From assembly GCA_963989385.1 (NCBI GenBank), contig OZ022515.1:3380803-3444802 (forward strand): a stretch of DNA of 64,000 nucleotides, read 5' to 3'. Under the pieces are notes generated by a model. The model searched no databases, was not told the DNA's origin, and saw only the letters and a list, made by a program, of their open reading frames with translations. This document shows positions 22,901-37,900 of the stretch, piece after piece; positions within the stretch are counted from its first letter, which is position 1; the number at the start of each line of letters is the position of its first letter. The position numbers were made by a program, and so were the translations under genes. This DNA is from Ctena decussata (lineage: Eukaryota; Mollusca; Bivalvia; Lucinida; Lucinidae).

Positions 22901-25900
22901 ATACACTTTCAAAGTATTTCATCTATTAAAAGGGTTTACACTTTCAAATTATATCACCTGAAAGGTTTAACTATATCACCTAAAGTGTTTACACTTTCAA
23001 AGGAAGAAACAAGGAAGAAACTGCTTTTCTGCCTCCCTTATCATTGGTGAGTCAACTCTTAAAATAATTTGCTCCTCAACGAGCATCTTTCCTTGTACTG
23101 ATGTATTGCTTTATGTCCACAGTAAACAGCTATGGTCATGTCAGGACAGTCAGTTAACCTAACCATACTATTCCTGGGAAGACTTAGACCTCCTATGCGG
23201 TTAACCAGCACTAAGTGCCAGGGCTACAGAAATCCTAATATTTGTCGGTTCTGACCGAATTTGAGTTCGAAAACAATTCAGTTGGCATAAGGCACATTTT
23301 AATCGGTCCGAAAAACACAATTTGCGGATGCGTTATGACACAATTACCTAGCTTTCAGCCAAGTGTCATACCATTTATTGTCCAAAATTATCCAATATTC
23401 ATGCATGGCTGTCCAAAGTTATCAAACAAAGCGTCATTGTCTTGCCAAGGTGTGAACACTGATCATGCTTTTAGAAATCTTCGATAACTAGAGCAAGTGA
23501 GCAGGGGCTCACGTATACCCCCGGCCAGCGCCACCACCTATAGGAAATAAACTTTGCATGCCCATGTAGGCACATATCACTAGGCTACATCTCAAGATTT
23601 CACAATAATCAAAACAATACAAACTTAAAGTTCACTTTTAACACACATGGTTATATAAATTTCAAAGTCTGTGACCCTGACCTACAATCAGCAGCAGCAG
23701 TCAGATGATGTGAAAAAAACTGTCTCAACCTCGCAGTAAACCTAGTCACACATCAAAAGGTTCCATTCAAGTATATCAAAAACATAAGCAAACAGATACA
23801 GCTCAATACAAACTTTAACACTAATGTTATATAAATTTCTAAGTCTGTGACCTTGCCCTTAGGTACTAATATGTGTCCAACCTGTAGTAATACTAAGCAC
23901 ATCTGAACAAATTTCAATAGAAGCTGTCAAAAAGATAGAGCAAAAGCAAAATCTTGAAACAAAACTTTAAAACAACTGCTGTAGAAATTTCTAAGTCTGA
24001 GACCTTGACCTTAGGCCTGCAGAAGCATCAGGGTGGTGCAAACTGATCAGTATCCATCCTGTAGTACCAATAAGCACATATCAACAAGTTCGAGTAAAGA
24101 CGTTCATGAAAACAGAGCAAAAGCAGAAACTTAACACAAAACTTTAATGCAACTGTTATATAAATCTCTAAGTCTGTGACCTTGACCTTTGGCCAGCAGC
24201 AGCATCAAGGTGATGCACACTGATCAGTATCCGTCCTGTAGTAGCACTAAGCACTTATGAACAAGCTCTGGATAACAGAACCAAAAGAAAAAAACTCAAC
24301 GCAAAACTTTAACGCAAATTTTATAAGAATTTCTAAGTCTGTGACCTTGACCTTTGGCCAGCAGCAGCATCAAGGTCATGCATACTGATCAGTATCCATC
24401 CTGTAGTAACACTAAGCACCTATGAACAAGCTCTGGATAACAGAAGCAAAAGAAAAAAACTTAACGCAAAACTTTAACGCAAATGTTATAAGAATTTCTA
24501 AGTCTGTGACCTTGACCTTTGGCCAGCAGTAGCATCAAGGTGATGCATACTGATCGGTATACATCCTGTAGTAACACTAAGCACTTATGAACAAGCTCTG
24601 GATAACAGAAGCAAAAGAAAAAAACCTAACACAAAACTTTAACGCAAATGTTAACTTACGTACGGACGAACGGACGGACGGACGGACGGACGGACGGACG
24701 AACAGACGGACAAACGGACGAACGGACGGAAAGACAAAAACTATATACCCCTCGACATACTTCGTATGCCGGGGGTATAATTAGCATGTGTCCAAATTTG
24801 GCCAGCGGCGACCTCGTATATACACATACACATGCTGACGCATGGAAGAAGGCTTTGCAAAGTAAAGTCACTGTTTACTTTCAAAGAAAGCATCAGGAAA
24901 GAATTTGACTAGCAAAAAGATAATAATAATAATAATTAAACCTGACTTGATTATGCGCAGGCTGGTTAGAGTTGATTTTTTTAGCCGACACCATCGCTAG
25001 CGCAAAAAAAGTATTTTTTTTATTCGTCGCAGGTACTTTCTTGCCAGTATATACAAAGGCGGAGTTTCAGCCTATGTTAATTTTACATAGGAATCTGCCC
25101 ACGCTTAGATTTTTTTTTATTCTATGTATATGTGTTGCCTAAGGACTAACAGTGTTGCTGATGGATTATTTACCTCAGTTCACATGCTCAACATAGCATA
25201 GGATTGACTTAAGTAACTTTTACCCTTTAAATGAGGGTTCCCTTTAAATACTGTCTCTAGAACTATCAAATTTTCAGATTTTGCAATTTCATTCATAAAC
25301 TTAAATCAGTGAATTGATGTGAAACATTTTAGAAATGTGTATATTCATGTTTCAAGAAACAAGCTATGTATAAAATATTTTTGTTTGGTATAACCCCTCA
25401 AAATCAGCTAAAGCCCACACCTATATCAAAAATGAATTATCAATTAAAGTACGATCCAGTTGTTGTCAAGATTCTATACTAACCATAAATCATGCTGTAT
25501 ACCTCTAATATGTGTATGTGAAAATTAAAGAAATTCTGAGCCCGGTAAACTATACTTCAAGGCTGCAGAATGTGGGCTGTCAGGCACCCCAATACATTAG
25601 AAAGGCATTATCTTGTGTTTCTTGATTCCCCATATGTACGTTACATTAAAGTGAACTATATCATCTCTGTATTATCCCAATTCAGATTAAAAAGCATATC
25701 GCCTTGTCCAAACCCATTAAACACAAGAAAATTTTCAGCTCAAATTTTTTGGTTGGCTTTTTTTTCAAAATTTTATAACTCTGTAATTATTTTACCTAAA
25801 CTGAGACAACATATCTTATTTGGAGCCCAGGAAAACTATTTTAGAGCCCTAGCAGCTTTAATTGACTCTTTTTAGAAAGCCCTAGCAGTGTTTTACTGAC

Positions 25901-28900
25901 ACCTTTTAGGCACTGGTTTCCTCATGGATTGTTGTTATAGGCTCAGCTTTAGTTCTGTTTGAACAAATTTAGATTCTTTTCATCACCCATTGTCTTACAC
26001 CTGTACAACGCACAGATACATATGGATTAACAGTACCGAAATGGACACTTCCAATGATACTGATGATAGTCAAGAAGTGAGTTAATTGTCAGTCACAAAT
26101 AAGTTGCATCTTTTCACAATTGAAAACCTATTTTATGGTGCTGTTTCTCAACATAAGTGATCTATTTGCTGTCAGTATGTTGATGGTGGGTTACGTGGTC
26201 TTCCCAAGCTAGCTAAGTGTCTACTTATCTTCCTTCCATCATAAACTGTTGTGCCCAGATGATTTTGATGATTCGCCCCTTTCCTCGTTTTTTGTTTTGA
26301 TTCTTTAGGGCACGAACACTTGATGCAGTCAGGTGTTGGAGTCTTGCCTTATGCCCGTTCAATGTACAGGTACAAGCCAAATTTTTTAATCAAATTAAAT
26401 ACAGGACACTAAGACTTGATGCAGTCAATAGTTGAAATAAAAATAATGAATCACTCTGCCTGCGACCTAGACAATGTAAAGATACAAGCCAGCACACTAC
26501 CATTTGATGCAGGCAGCGGTTATAAAGAGAAAGAAAAGGTGGAACATCCTGCCTTACATCTCGAGACATCTACAGACACAAACCTAAAGTTATCTTCAAA
26601 ACGAAAAAACTCAGGGCACTGATGCATGAAAAACTAGGTTAGGATTGAAATTAATTTACCTGGTCATCTTTTATTTATTGTTCTGTGCAGATGATAGAAA
26701 ATATGTTGACTGTCTGGGGTGATTACACTTGTTTGCAGAAGTGTGCGTGGGGAGAGTGGGTGGGGGCATTTAGGGGATTATCCTTGGCTTCCAAATCTTA
26801 GCCAGTGAAGAAAACATTTACATTTTCAGAATGGGTATTAATGTAGGACCTCATCAATTGTTTATGTCACAGATAAACAAGTACTGCAGTGGAAGATCTT
26901 ACCTTTACTATGAAACTGACCTTCTCCAAAAACCTGACCTATCCCCATATTTCAGTTTCAAAAACTATTTTACCGGTTTCAAAATCTTTTAAAACTTTGC
27001 ACAAAAAGTGGGGATATATTTATCCTAATTCTGAATAAGAATTATAGCTTGACAAATACAGTAACAGATCTAAACATTAAAATTACTTTTCATGTTTGAT
27101 TATTTATTGTCTAGTTTTTGACAGATTTTTCAAATTTGGTTGACCATAGAAAATATTTCTACAAGTCAACATATGAATTTATGGTATCAGAATAATTCTC
27201 AGGGTACCTGCAATTCATTTCAGTAGGCAACAAATGCATTCAAATTATACTGTTAATTTGACAGGTTCTAACTTAGCCCTACCCATCATGTCCGATAAGG
27301 AGTTCTGCAAGGTGCGACCCTAGGCCCTGCAGTTCTTGAAATAAACTTATATACCCATTTTATTAATTGATTTACCCCAGGTAATCAAAATACTAAGTAT
27401 GAAGAAATTCTAAGCGTGGGCCATTTTGAAACACCCCCTTTCAAGGAAATTAACTCGAATAGAAAAAAGCCTGGTTACAGGCTCAATAATATTGGCCCAT
27501 GTGTAGTACTTTCACTTTCGTCTCTGCGCTTTCAGCGCAGGATTTTTCACGGTAAGTAAGAACATGGGGACTAAATGGCTACTTCAGGGATGATTTTCTT
27601 TGTGTCAGGCAAGCAGTATATATGTTTATCTACCTAGTTATGGCTAAATAAGCGATATGGACATGTAAACGTGTTTTTTCATTAGTGGGTGGGGATTCAT
27701 TGGTTTTCGTTGACCACTATTTTGGATTGTGGAACACGTTCGAATGACGTCATCGGCCGTTCGGACCGATTTCAAAATTTCTGTAGACCTGCTAAGTGCA
27801 CATATTTTTGCCAGCAACTGACAACTGCCCTTCTTGAATCAGCAGAAGGAGAAAGGAAAGTATCTGGGCAGACCGGGTATCAAACCCAGGACCTCTGACT
27901 TATAAGTCAGCTGCCCTACCAACTGTGCTACACAGCCCTGCATCTTTCCTTTCAGTAGACCCTTTTCTGGAAGGACTAAATTGTCAATGGAAGCATACAG
28001 GAAGTCACATAATTGTTCCCTTTGGTAAAAATTAGAGACATTTATCTATTTATCTATCTAGTCAACTCTCGATATCTCAAACACTGATATCTCAAAGTAC
28101 CCTCTAAGTTCAAAGAATAGTTGTAAGTCGCATTACCTATTTTTCTTTATATTTCACTTCCGGGTATCTCAAACTACTGGTATCTCAAAGAAAATTTTCT
28201 GGTATCAGAAATTTACTTTCAGATATCAGTAGTTTGAGATAAACTTCAATTTTGAGGTATCGAGAGTTGACTGTATACAGATGAGTCCAAGGATTGGACA
28301 TAGGCTAGGCCTATATTTGTCCTCTCCTAAGCGCTACAGAAAGACATAGGATGCCTTTCAAACTTCATGGTGCTACAGGGATTTCTAGAAACACACAGTG
28401 AGTAGTGTTTTATTGAGTCTAAACTACATATTACATATGAATGTAAGGCAAATCAACATTAATACCTGATGGCTTATTATACCTTTAATAGAAGCTGGAC
28501 AAGAGGGTTTCTAATTTTAGAGGTGTCGGATAAAATTTTATTCTCCTTTAGTCATAAACACTTGTAATTCATGCCAGAGGTGTAGACCCAGATAAGGCAC
28601 TACATCTTGTGAAATGTAATTCTTTTTATGGGACAGTCCGCACACATTGGTTAACCTTTTTCGGTAAGAACAATAATTCTTGCACACTGGATAGAAAATG
28701 CCATTCTTTTCACCTTGGATAGAAAATCTTATCTTACCTTTGTTATCTCACCCAGGACCACATAAAAATCACAAGCTGTTAAAGCATTGGTTGTATAGGA
28801 GCTCAGGTATCTGCGTCATCAAGTGACGTTGGCATTTTAGATGATGATCATGGGTGTGAGGTCTGAATAGAAAAATTCATCACTGGGGATCACTGTTTGG

Positions 28901-31900
28901 CATTACTCAGCAAGCCTCTTGATGCTGGCCAGTGACCCTCATGACAATTTTTTCTATCCACACCTCACACCCATAACAGATAAAACCATGACGTCATGTT
29001 AGGTGTGAATTTGAGTTTAGCTCTGAGCTATGATATAACAAAATATTTATTGACCTTCGTTTCAGTGAATATGTAGTTTTACTGACCTGCAAACATAACA
29101 TATTGTCAGCCACCATATGTCGGTCAATATGAAGTCAATAAAACTGCATATTCACATCAACAAAGGTCAATAAGTGTATAATGTAAGACAATGTCAAAAT
29201 CAAATGAGCCACAAGAAGACAAAAACCAACAAAGTGGCAAGTGCACCCAGCAAATACTTAGATCAGCCTGGGCATCTGTCCAGATTGATCAGAGTGAAGC
29301 AGCAAATACTTAGATCAGCCTGGGCATCTGCCCAGTCTGATCAGAGTCTTCACTGTCTTAACTTAGGCTCTTAGCTATCCTTTAAGAGCATTTCTAAGAC
29401 TCTGATTAAACTTGGTGAATGCCCAGACTGATCTAAGGCTATGTGCGCCACTTTGTTGGTTTTGCTGTGTCATGGCTCAAATACTTTTAATACCTGTTAG
29501 CCTTCTTTAGGTCATTTACAAATTCTGCAGACTGCTGATGCCGTATTTCAGAGTTCCGAGACAATTTCTCAAGCGCCGACACCAGCTCAGCGACCTGATT
29601 CTTCAATTTCTTTTCCCGCTTTAAAGCTTCTGCAAGATCCAGAGCTATCTCCGAGGGCTCATGTGACCTAGGGTCTGCATAAGATAGGGAGGGGCTTGAC
29701 CTTTCACTTTCATCCTAAAATTCATATGCAAATTAGAAGAAAAATAAATACCTACAAAATTTGCAAAAACATGTATTTTTTTTTCTTTCTGGTTCATTGA
29801 TCATAAGAACTGAATGTGATGAGGTATATTTTACACAAGGGCTTTAACGTAACATGATGGTTTTTATCCAGACAGACTAAAAGTTACACAATTATTATGA
29901 ACCTCCTGTCCTTGAATTTCAGTATGACACAGCTTGGATGAGACAAGTTTTTTTTTTCTATTTTCAATTTTGCAGACATGAATTTTTTGTCTGCTGGTAT
30001 GGGGCTCTAAAGGCAAACAATGCTAATATGTGTTTATCATAGCATTATATTAAATATCGTATTTCTTCGGTTATAAGACGAAAGTTTTTTTCCTTCCAAA
30101 ACCATCCCAAAAATCAAGATCTGTCTTATAAGACAGATCTTGATATTCGGGACTGTTTTAGAAGGGAAACCAATCTCAAAGCTGAATTTCATACCACTGA
30201 TTAACATAAATGGAGAACTTTATGATGAGAAAACCCAATCATACAGCTGAGTAAATTGGTACAGTCAATAAATTTTACAAAATATCATACTCTTCCAGCG
30301 AAAGGTGAGCTATCCCTAGATCCTCTGGTACTGATTTCTGTCACCTCGGACTTCAGATGTTCTATCTGAACCAGATAAGCCTGCTCTTGGGACTCTTTAC
30401 CACTCAGTCGGAGCTCCAGGGCACGCTTCTCTTTCTCTAGAAGATAATTCTGAGCTTTTATCTCCGCCTTCTCCTCCTGCAAGAGAGGTAAACGTTATTC
30501 ATACAGCTTCACTGCAGAAGGTAGATAACTCTGAAATGTCATACCAGAGTGACCACACTGAATTAACACTGATAATATATTTTCTATGTGCCCAGAGCAA
30601 TACCAGAATCGTTCAACTGTTTATTTTTTCTAAAACCCAATTAAAGTCAATACTTTTGAACTTAGAATATCATTAATGGCTCTGCATTTGTTTTGAATGA
30701 TTATTGTTTTAATAATTGGTTTAACAATATCACATGACGTCGCATCTGAGAGTGTTAAAACAATATCATATGAAGTCGCATCTGAGATTGTAATGAACTA
30801 GAGGATTAAATATGCAAATTACATGGTAACGCTGTGTTGACGGCCATAAAAACGTCAATTTTTTTAATAGCAAAATTGTGACATTTTATTGCAAAATTTG
30901 CTAACAAAATGCGATTTTAGTGTGATATGATAAAAAGAATCTTGCGCTTGTGCTCCTGCACTACTGAATTTATTAGACTTGTTGGGGAAACCAATTAGAT
31001 GCTCGGCATAACCTCGCATCTTATCTTTTTCCCCAATAAATTCAATAATGCATGAGAATCATGTAAGATCATCTATTTTACTCATGGTAAAGAAAATATA
31101 CAGCTAAGTGAAGTGTTTGTTTCTTTTTTCATAGGGCTCTACTATTAAAAGACAAAACTTGCTCTCTTACTCTTCGCTGTCCACATGGAAATAGCTTAGA
31201 TCGTTAGATGGCCTTTAAATTCTTACCAACGAGTCTGATCGGACTGGGCAGATGCTCAGGCTGATCTGAGTCTGCACTGGTTGCACAACCACATTGTTGA
31301 TTTTCTCGTGTCGCGGCTCAATTACCTTTATTGCCATAAGTTCCTGCATTATCACAGCATTTTCCAGATCCAGTCGCTGAGCCTCGGGCGTCTTACACAC
31401 ATGGTCAGCCATAGGATCTGTGTTCACACTTTCCAGCTGCATCACAGTCAAGTTTATTGTACTACGTTCACTTTTTAATTGGTGTATAAAGTCTCTGAGA
31501 CGTCGTTCGTCAGTTTTCGTAAATTCACCATCTACAGAACTGGTTGAGCTTGAGCTGAAAAGATGATTACCATATTTTTTGGATTATAAGATGGGAGTTT
31601 TGTGGCAGAGCTCTAGATAAGAGGGCGTATTTGGTGATAATTAGGGATAATTTTTGTTAATTCTGCATAAAAACATATGTTGTGACCCCTCATCTGAACC
31701 GTCTCGACGAGACGGTTCAGATGAGGGGTCACAACATATGGTTTTGATGAGAAATAAGAACAAGAGCTGTCGCCTGACAGCATAGCTCGCCTGAATAGGT
31801 GCTTGCCCATCACACAGTCGCTATGGTGGTGTGGACTGCTATGTATAAAACTTCAGGCAAGCATGTCCATAATGACAACACATTTATAAACAAAAGCTAT

Positions 31901-34900
31901 CTCAGAAATGTCTTAAAATAAAAAAAAAAATCCACATGAAATTTCAAAGTCTATGAGCTTGAGGTCAAAGAACTAAGGGGTAGGGGAGAGGAGGGCATGG
32001 CTAGGATGTATCAAAGCCTTTAACCGTTATCTAACATCAGTCCAAGTATTAGTATCAACTGAGTCCATTGTGGCACTGTGAAATTATGTCTTCATTAATA
32101 TAAAACTAATCAAAATCTATAAGACAAAACTCAAAGTCCATGACCTTGACATCAAGGTCATCCAGTCGGGTAAGTATATAGTGTTTTGTAAAAACTCAAA
32201 AAAGTGTCTAATATCAGTTCAAGTGTAAACTAAATCTCTGCCAAGCATTATGAATCAGTACGCAATTAGAAAACTTTAATAAAGACTGAATTTCCTAAGT
32301 CCCTGACCTTGACGACAAGGTCACTGAGCAGGGCTGGGGTAGTACTCTGTAAAACTTTGGACTAATATCTAACTACAGTGCAAATATAAAAAGAATTCAT
32401 CTATGGTTTCAGGAGATATGTGTCATTAAAAAACTTTAACCAAAACATCCAATCAATAAAAAGACAATTTTCTAAGTCCATGACCTTGACATCAAGGTCA
32501 CTGAGGGGGGTTGGGGTAGTACCTTGGAAAACTTTAGACCAATATCTAACTACAGTGCAAGTATCAAAGGAATCCATCCATGGGTTAAGGAGATACTGGG
32601 CTTTAGAAAACTTTAACCAAAACATCCAGTCCCAAAAACTCCCAATTTTCTAAGTCCATGACCTTGACATCAAGGTCAAGGAGTGGGGTAGGGGTGGTAC
32701 CATGTTAAACTTTGGACCAATATCTAACTACAGTGCAAGTATCAAAAGAATCCATCCATGGGTTAGGGAGATATAGGTCTTTAAAAAACTTTAACCAAAA
32801 CATCCAATCCGGACGCCGACGCGGACGCTGACGCGGACGCGGACGCCGACGCCGTGGTGACAACAATAGCTCTTCCTGAACTTTCGTTCAGGCGAGCTAA
32901 AAATTATCCTTAATTATCATCAAATACGCCCTCTTATCTAGAGCTCTGTTGTGGTTACAAAATGACAGTTTCTCCATCTAGCATGACCCATAATATCTTA
33001 ACCAATCTTGTGTAGTTCTGCTTTGAGATAGGTTTTTCTCTTCCAAAACAATTCCAAAAATCTAAGTATCTCTTATAAAGGGACCTAGATTTTTTGGATT
33101 GTTTAAGGAGGCAACACCCCAATCTTACAAGAGGCCCAAATGGGCCTGATATCGCTCACCTGGCTTTTGTATCCGAATGGTCCCCATTCTGATACAAAAT
33201 TGGTCCAATTCCAGAGATTTTCTCAATTTCACATTTTGCTACTTTTAGTAACAGAGGCCAACTTGTCTGGTCTTTATATATTGACTTTTGAAACACCTCA
33301 AGGCAAGAATCATTTTGCCACAAATTTCATCAAAATCCATTCAGGGGTTACTGAGATACTGTCAGTTTCATGTTTTGTGCTATTTTTAGTAACCGCAGAT
33401 GGCGGCCATCTTAGAATGCCAAAATGAAAAAAAAATTGAAAAGCTTTCATGCAAGGACCATTTTGACACAAAATTGGTCCAGTTCCATTGTAATTTTCTA
33501 ATTTTCATATTTTGCTATTTTAAGTAACAGAGACCAACTTGACGGGTCAATATTTGTTAATTTGTGAAACACATCAAAGCAAGAATCATTTTGCCACAAA
33601 TTTTCATCTCAATGGCTTCAGTGGTTAATGAGATGTTGTCATTTTCATGCTTTGTGCTATTTTTAGTAAAGGCAGATGGCGGCCATCTTGGAATGCCAAA
33701 ATGCAGAAAATCGAAAAAGCTAATTGAAATGATCATTCTGACACAAAATTAGTCCAATTCCACTGAGATTTTCTTATTTTCACATTTTACTATTTTTAGT
33801 AACAAAGGCCATTATGACTTGTCTATATTTAGTTACTTTTGAAACATCTCAATGCAAAAATCATTTTGACACAAATTTCGTCAAAATCTATTCAACGGTT
33901 ACTGAGATATTGTCATTTTCATGATTTGTGCTATTTTTAGTAATGGCAGGTGGTGGCCATCTTGGAATGCCAAATTGCAATTAATCGAAATGGCTTCATG
34001 TAAGGAACATTCTGACACAAAATTGGTCCAATTCCATTCAAGGGTTCTTGAGTAAGTGTCATTTTATGTTTGTGCTATTTTTAGTAACGGCAGATGTCGG
34101 CCATCTTGAAAGCCAAATTGCAATTAATCGAAACGGCTTCTTGCAAGGAACATTCTGACACAAAATTGGTCGAATTCCATTCAAGGGTTCTTAAGTAATT
34201 GTCATTTTTATGATTGTGCTATTTTTAGTAACGGCAGATGTCGGCCATCTTGGAAAGCCAAATTGTAATTAATCGAAATGGCTTCATGCAAGGAACATTC
34301 TGACACAAAATTGGTTGAATTCTATTCAAGGGTTCTTGAGTAATTGTCATTTTTATGTTTGTGCTATTTTTAGTAACGGCCCCCATGGTGGCCATCTTGG
34401 ATAGTCAACTGGCACAAAATTGAAATAATTCCTTTTAAGGACCATTGCTGACCAAATCTGACCACAATCGATTTCGTTTTCTTGAGATACTGACATTTGA
34501 GCAAAATCGGTCTTGTAAACGCTAAGTAGGTCACTGTGACCTAATTCCGCTATAGATTTTTTTTCATTTTTACAATTTTTAATCCCAAGGTCCCATTAAT
34601 GTTCCACGCAAACTTTCGGCCAAATATACCAAATGGTTCTGGAGAAGAAGTTGATTTTGATGTTTTTGCTATTTTTAGTAACGGCGGCCATCTTGGATTC
34701 TTGACCTGACCCAATTTTACAATTTTGAAACCCTGCAGTCTGGTCATGCTCCATGTGAAATTTGAAACCCATGGGTGCAGTGGTTTTAGAGAAGAAGTTG
34801 TTTGAAGTCGTTTGAATATGTCGTTTTTTGACATAGGCATTTGAGCAAAATTACACTCGTAAACAGAAAGTAGGTCACTGTGACAAAACTCCGCTACAGA

Positions 34901-37900
34901 TTTTTTTCATTTATACAATTTTGAATACCAAGGTTTCATTGATGTTCCATGCCAAAATTCAGACAAATATACCCAGTGGTTCTGGAGAAGAAGTTTATTT
35001 TGTTGTTTTTGCTATTTTTAGTAACGGCGGCCATCTTGGATTTTCAACCTGACCCAATTTTACAATTCTGAGACCCTGGAGTCAGGTCATGCTCCATGTG
35101 AAATTTGAGAACCATGGGACCAGTAGTTTTACAGAAGCAGATGTTTGAATATTTGTTTTTAGGTGTTGACGGACACATTCCGTGACGACGCACGCCGCAC
35201 GCCGGAAGCATTGGTATAATAATAGCTCACAATGGCCCTTCGGGCCAGGTGAGCTAATAAACCAATATGAAAGTAAAATAGAAATTAGCATGAGGCAAAA
35301 TTAGGGCTCATCAAACAAATAGTCCTGCACCATTAAATGCAGGGGCCTTGTCCCATCTGTATGTCTATACAAACATGGTGAAAATCCAAAATCTGTCAAA
35401 ATTTCAGTACTCCTGTGACCTTTAAAATGGATCCAGATCACCTGACTGATTGTATCATAGGACTGTCCTAATGATATACTCACAGAAGTTTTCTAGAAAT
35501 CCAACTATTGTTTAAAAATTTACTATGGACATAAATGTTCCTAGACAGATATATCTGAAGTCATCCTGTGGCCTCAAAAATGGGGTATTGCCTATTTGTT
35601 GTCTATAAACTGGGCCATTTTGCCAAGTATCTCTAAAACTACAACACATATCACTAGGAAGTAAAGTGCATCTTTAATGTCTATATAATACATAACTAAT
35701 CAAAAATTTTCTTGAAAAATTTATTTTGGAAAAAAAAAATAAATTTCTTTTGAAAAATGCCTGGTTTTAGTTGCGCAGAGGTGCAGTGGTAGTGTGCCCG
35801 ACTCATGATCGAAGGGTCCCGAGTTTGAATCCCACCAGGGCCCTAGCATTGTGACCTTGAGCAAGTCACATATCCACAGCTCAGCTTGTATATATGTACA
35901 CAGTTTTATTAAGTCGCAATAAAAGCTCTACAGAACTTATGTTAGTTGTTAATTAATAAATAAAGTTATTATTTTGACTGTATTTTACAAGGGAGTAAAT
36001 CTATCAATGTAACAGCCTTTAGAATGGTCAACATTCTCCCTTTTACTATTGCTAGGGAATTTGCATACAAATAAAAGAATAGTAGTTACATTCATGACAC
36101 CGGTATAACTGTTAATCTTCTTGATTGTGATGCATAAATGGGCATGAGTTACATGTATGGCTGTTTCATTTAATTACTTTACTCCCTTTCACTTAAGCTT
36201 AAAATTTGTATTAGATTTAATAGACAAAAGCAAGAAAATGACAAGATAAAATTCTGAAAGTTATTTCCTAGTTATGTATTAGTTAGAAAATACCAGTGGA
36301 GAAAGAAAATCATTTTCATCACAAGTAATAAATGAGAAAATCTAAAAAATGTCTTGTTTTATAGACAGCAAACAGCCTATAACAGTCACTATAAACTATC
36401 CCACTGATATTATAAGTATCTTTCATGGGTATGAGGTATGGATAGAAAAATCCGTCACAAGGGTCACTGTTCGGCATCACGAGGCTTGCTGAGTGATGCC
36501 GAACAGTGATCCCGAGTGACGGATTTTTCTCTCCACACCTCACACCCATGATAGATACTTTTTCTTGCATACCACGTTTTGTATTATCTTTAGAACTTGT
36601 TAAAATGCGCCATTTTAGTGCCTCAGGATTTCTATTTGATTTTAAAAGAAGGCGCCGTTTTCAATGACCACCATTCAGTTCTTTACGTCAACGTCTGGCA
36701 TGCATAAACTGACTTCATTTTGCCGTTTTCTTGACGTAATCATATAAAACGCCAACGTCACTTGACGACGCAGATATGTGACCTCCATTACAACCAATGC
36801 ATTTAATGCTCGTGATTTTTATCCGATCCTGGGTGAGATAACATGGTGAGATAAGATTTGTAGGTACAGGGGAAGCACGCGGATATCCTTATCCGGTGTG
36901 CAAGAAAACCAAGTCTGCTCAGTCTGGTGAAATCCATCTACCGGATCTGGACAGAGGTGGGTTTAAGGCAAGAGTCAACACTTTTGTGGATGGATGGGCA
37001 GAAAGATATGAGCAGCGACACGAGAAAACAAACAAAGTGGTTGTGCGCCCAGCGCAGACTCAGATCAGCCTCGGCATCCGTCTAGTCTGCACAGAGTCTT
37101 CCCTAAGCGCTTAAAGGGTAGCTAAGGGTCTAACCTACCTTCATGCGGACAGCGAAGACTCTGATCAGACTGGGCAGATGTCCAGGCTGATCTGAGTCTG
37201 CACTGGGTGCACAACCACATTGTTGGTTTTCTCGCGTCGCGGCTCATATATGAATGTAATAACATGTAGATGGAAAACCAGACCCCTATATTATACCTTG
37301 CTAAAGCAGGTGTGACAAAAACTGAATTCTTACACAGCTGTAAAATCTTATGAGGCAACAATACTTACTATGTTACGCATCAAATTTTTGATCATAACAT
37401 GTTTTTTCTGTTAAGTACATAGCGAGTTCAATTGTACAGTATCTTTAACCTTTTCAAATTTAGCATGACAAAAACATTAAAACAGTCTTAACATGTAATA
37501 AATGTTCAATGCACTCACTAATCTGCCAAAGAGACTTTAACCTTTTTTTGACCAGTGGACTTGTCTGTCCTTATCATTTGGGTGAGTCCATTTCTAGTTT
37601 TAGGGGTTTCAGGTGGATGCTTTCATTCTATTTTGCATACAAATTCCTTTAAACAGTGCAAACACTGATCAAACACCACATTCTGTGGTGTCTGAACTGG
37701 GTCTGCACTGTTTGCATAGGTCCCCAAAATAAGTTTCCTGTCTGAGATGGGTTAAAGATATATTCACAACCTATTCAATGTCTTTTTTCTTTGTAATGCC
37801 AAACTTTGAACGAAGTAAATTCCTTTTATTTTTCCTGACAAGAATAATAGTGAAAAGATATCGACTAGTACCCCTTTGCAAACGAAGGCTCTACATTTTT

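Noticed and set aside
24587..24908. ORFs rich in RTDGRTDGRT
   Set aside because: These are the (GACG)n tract before the 3' end of a repeat element read in several frames.
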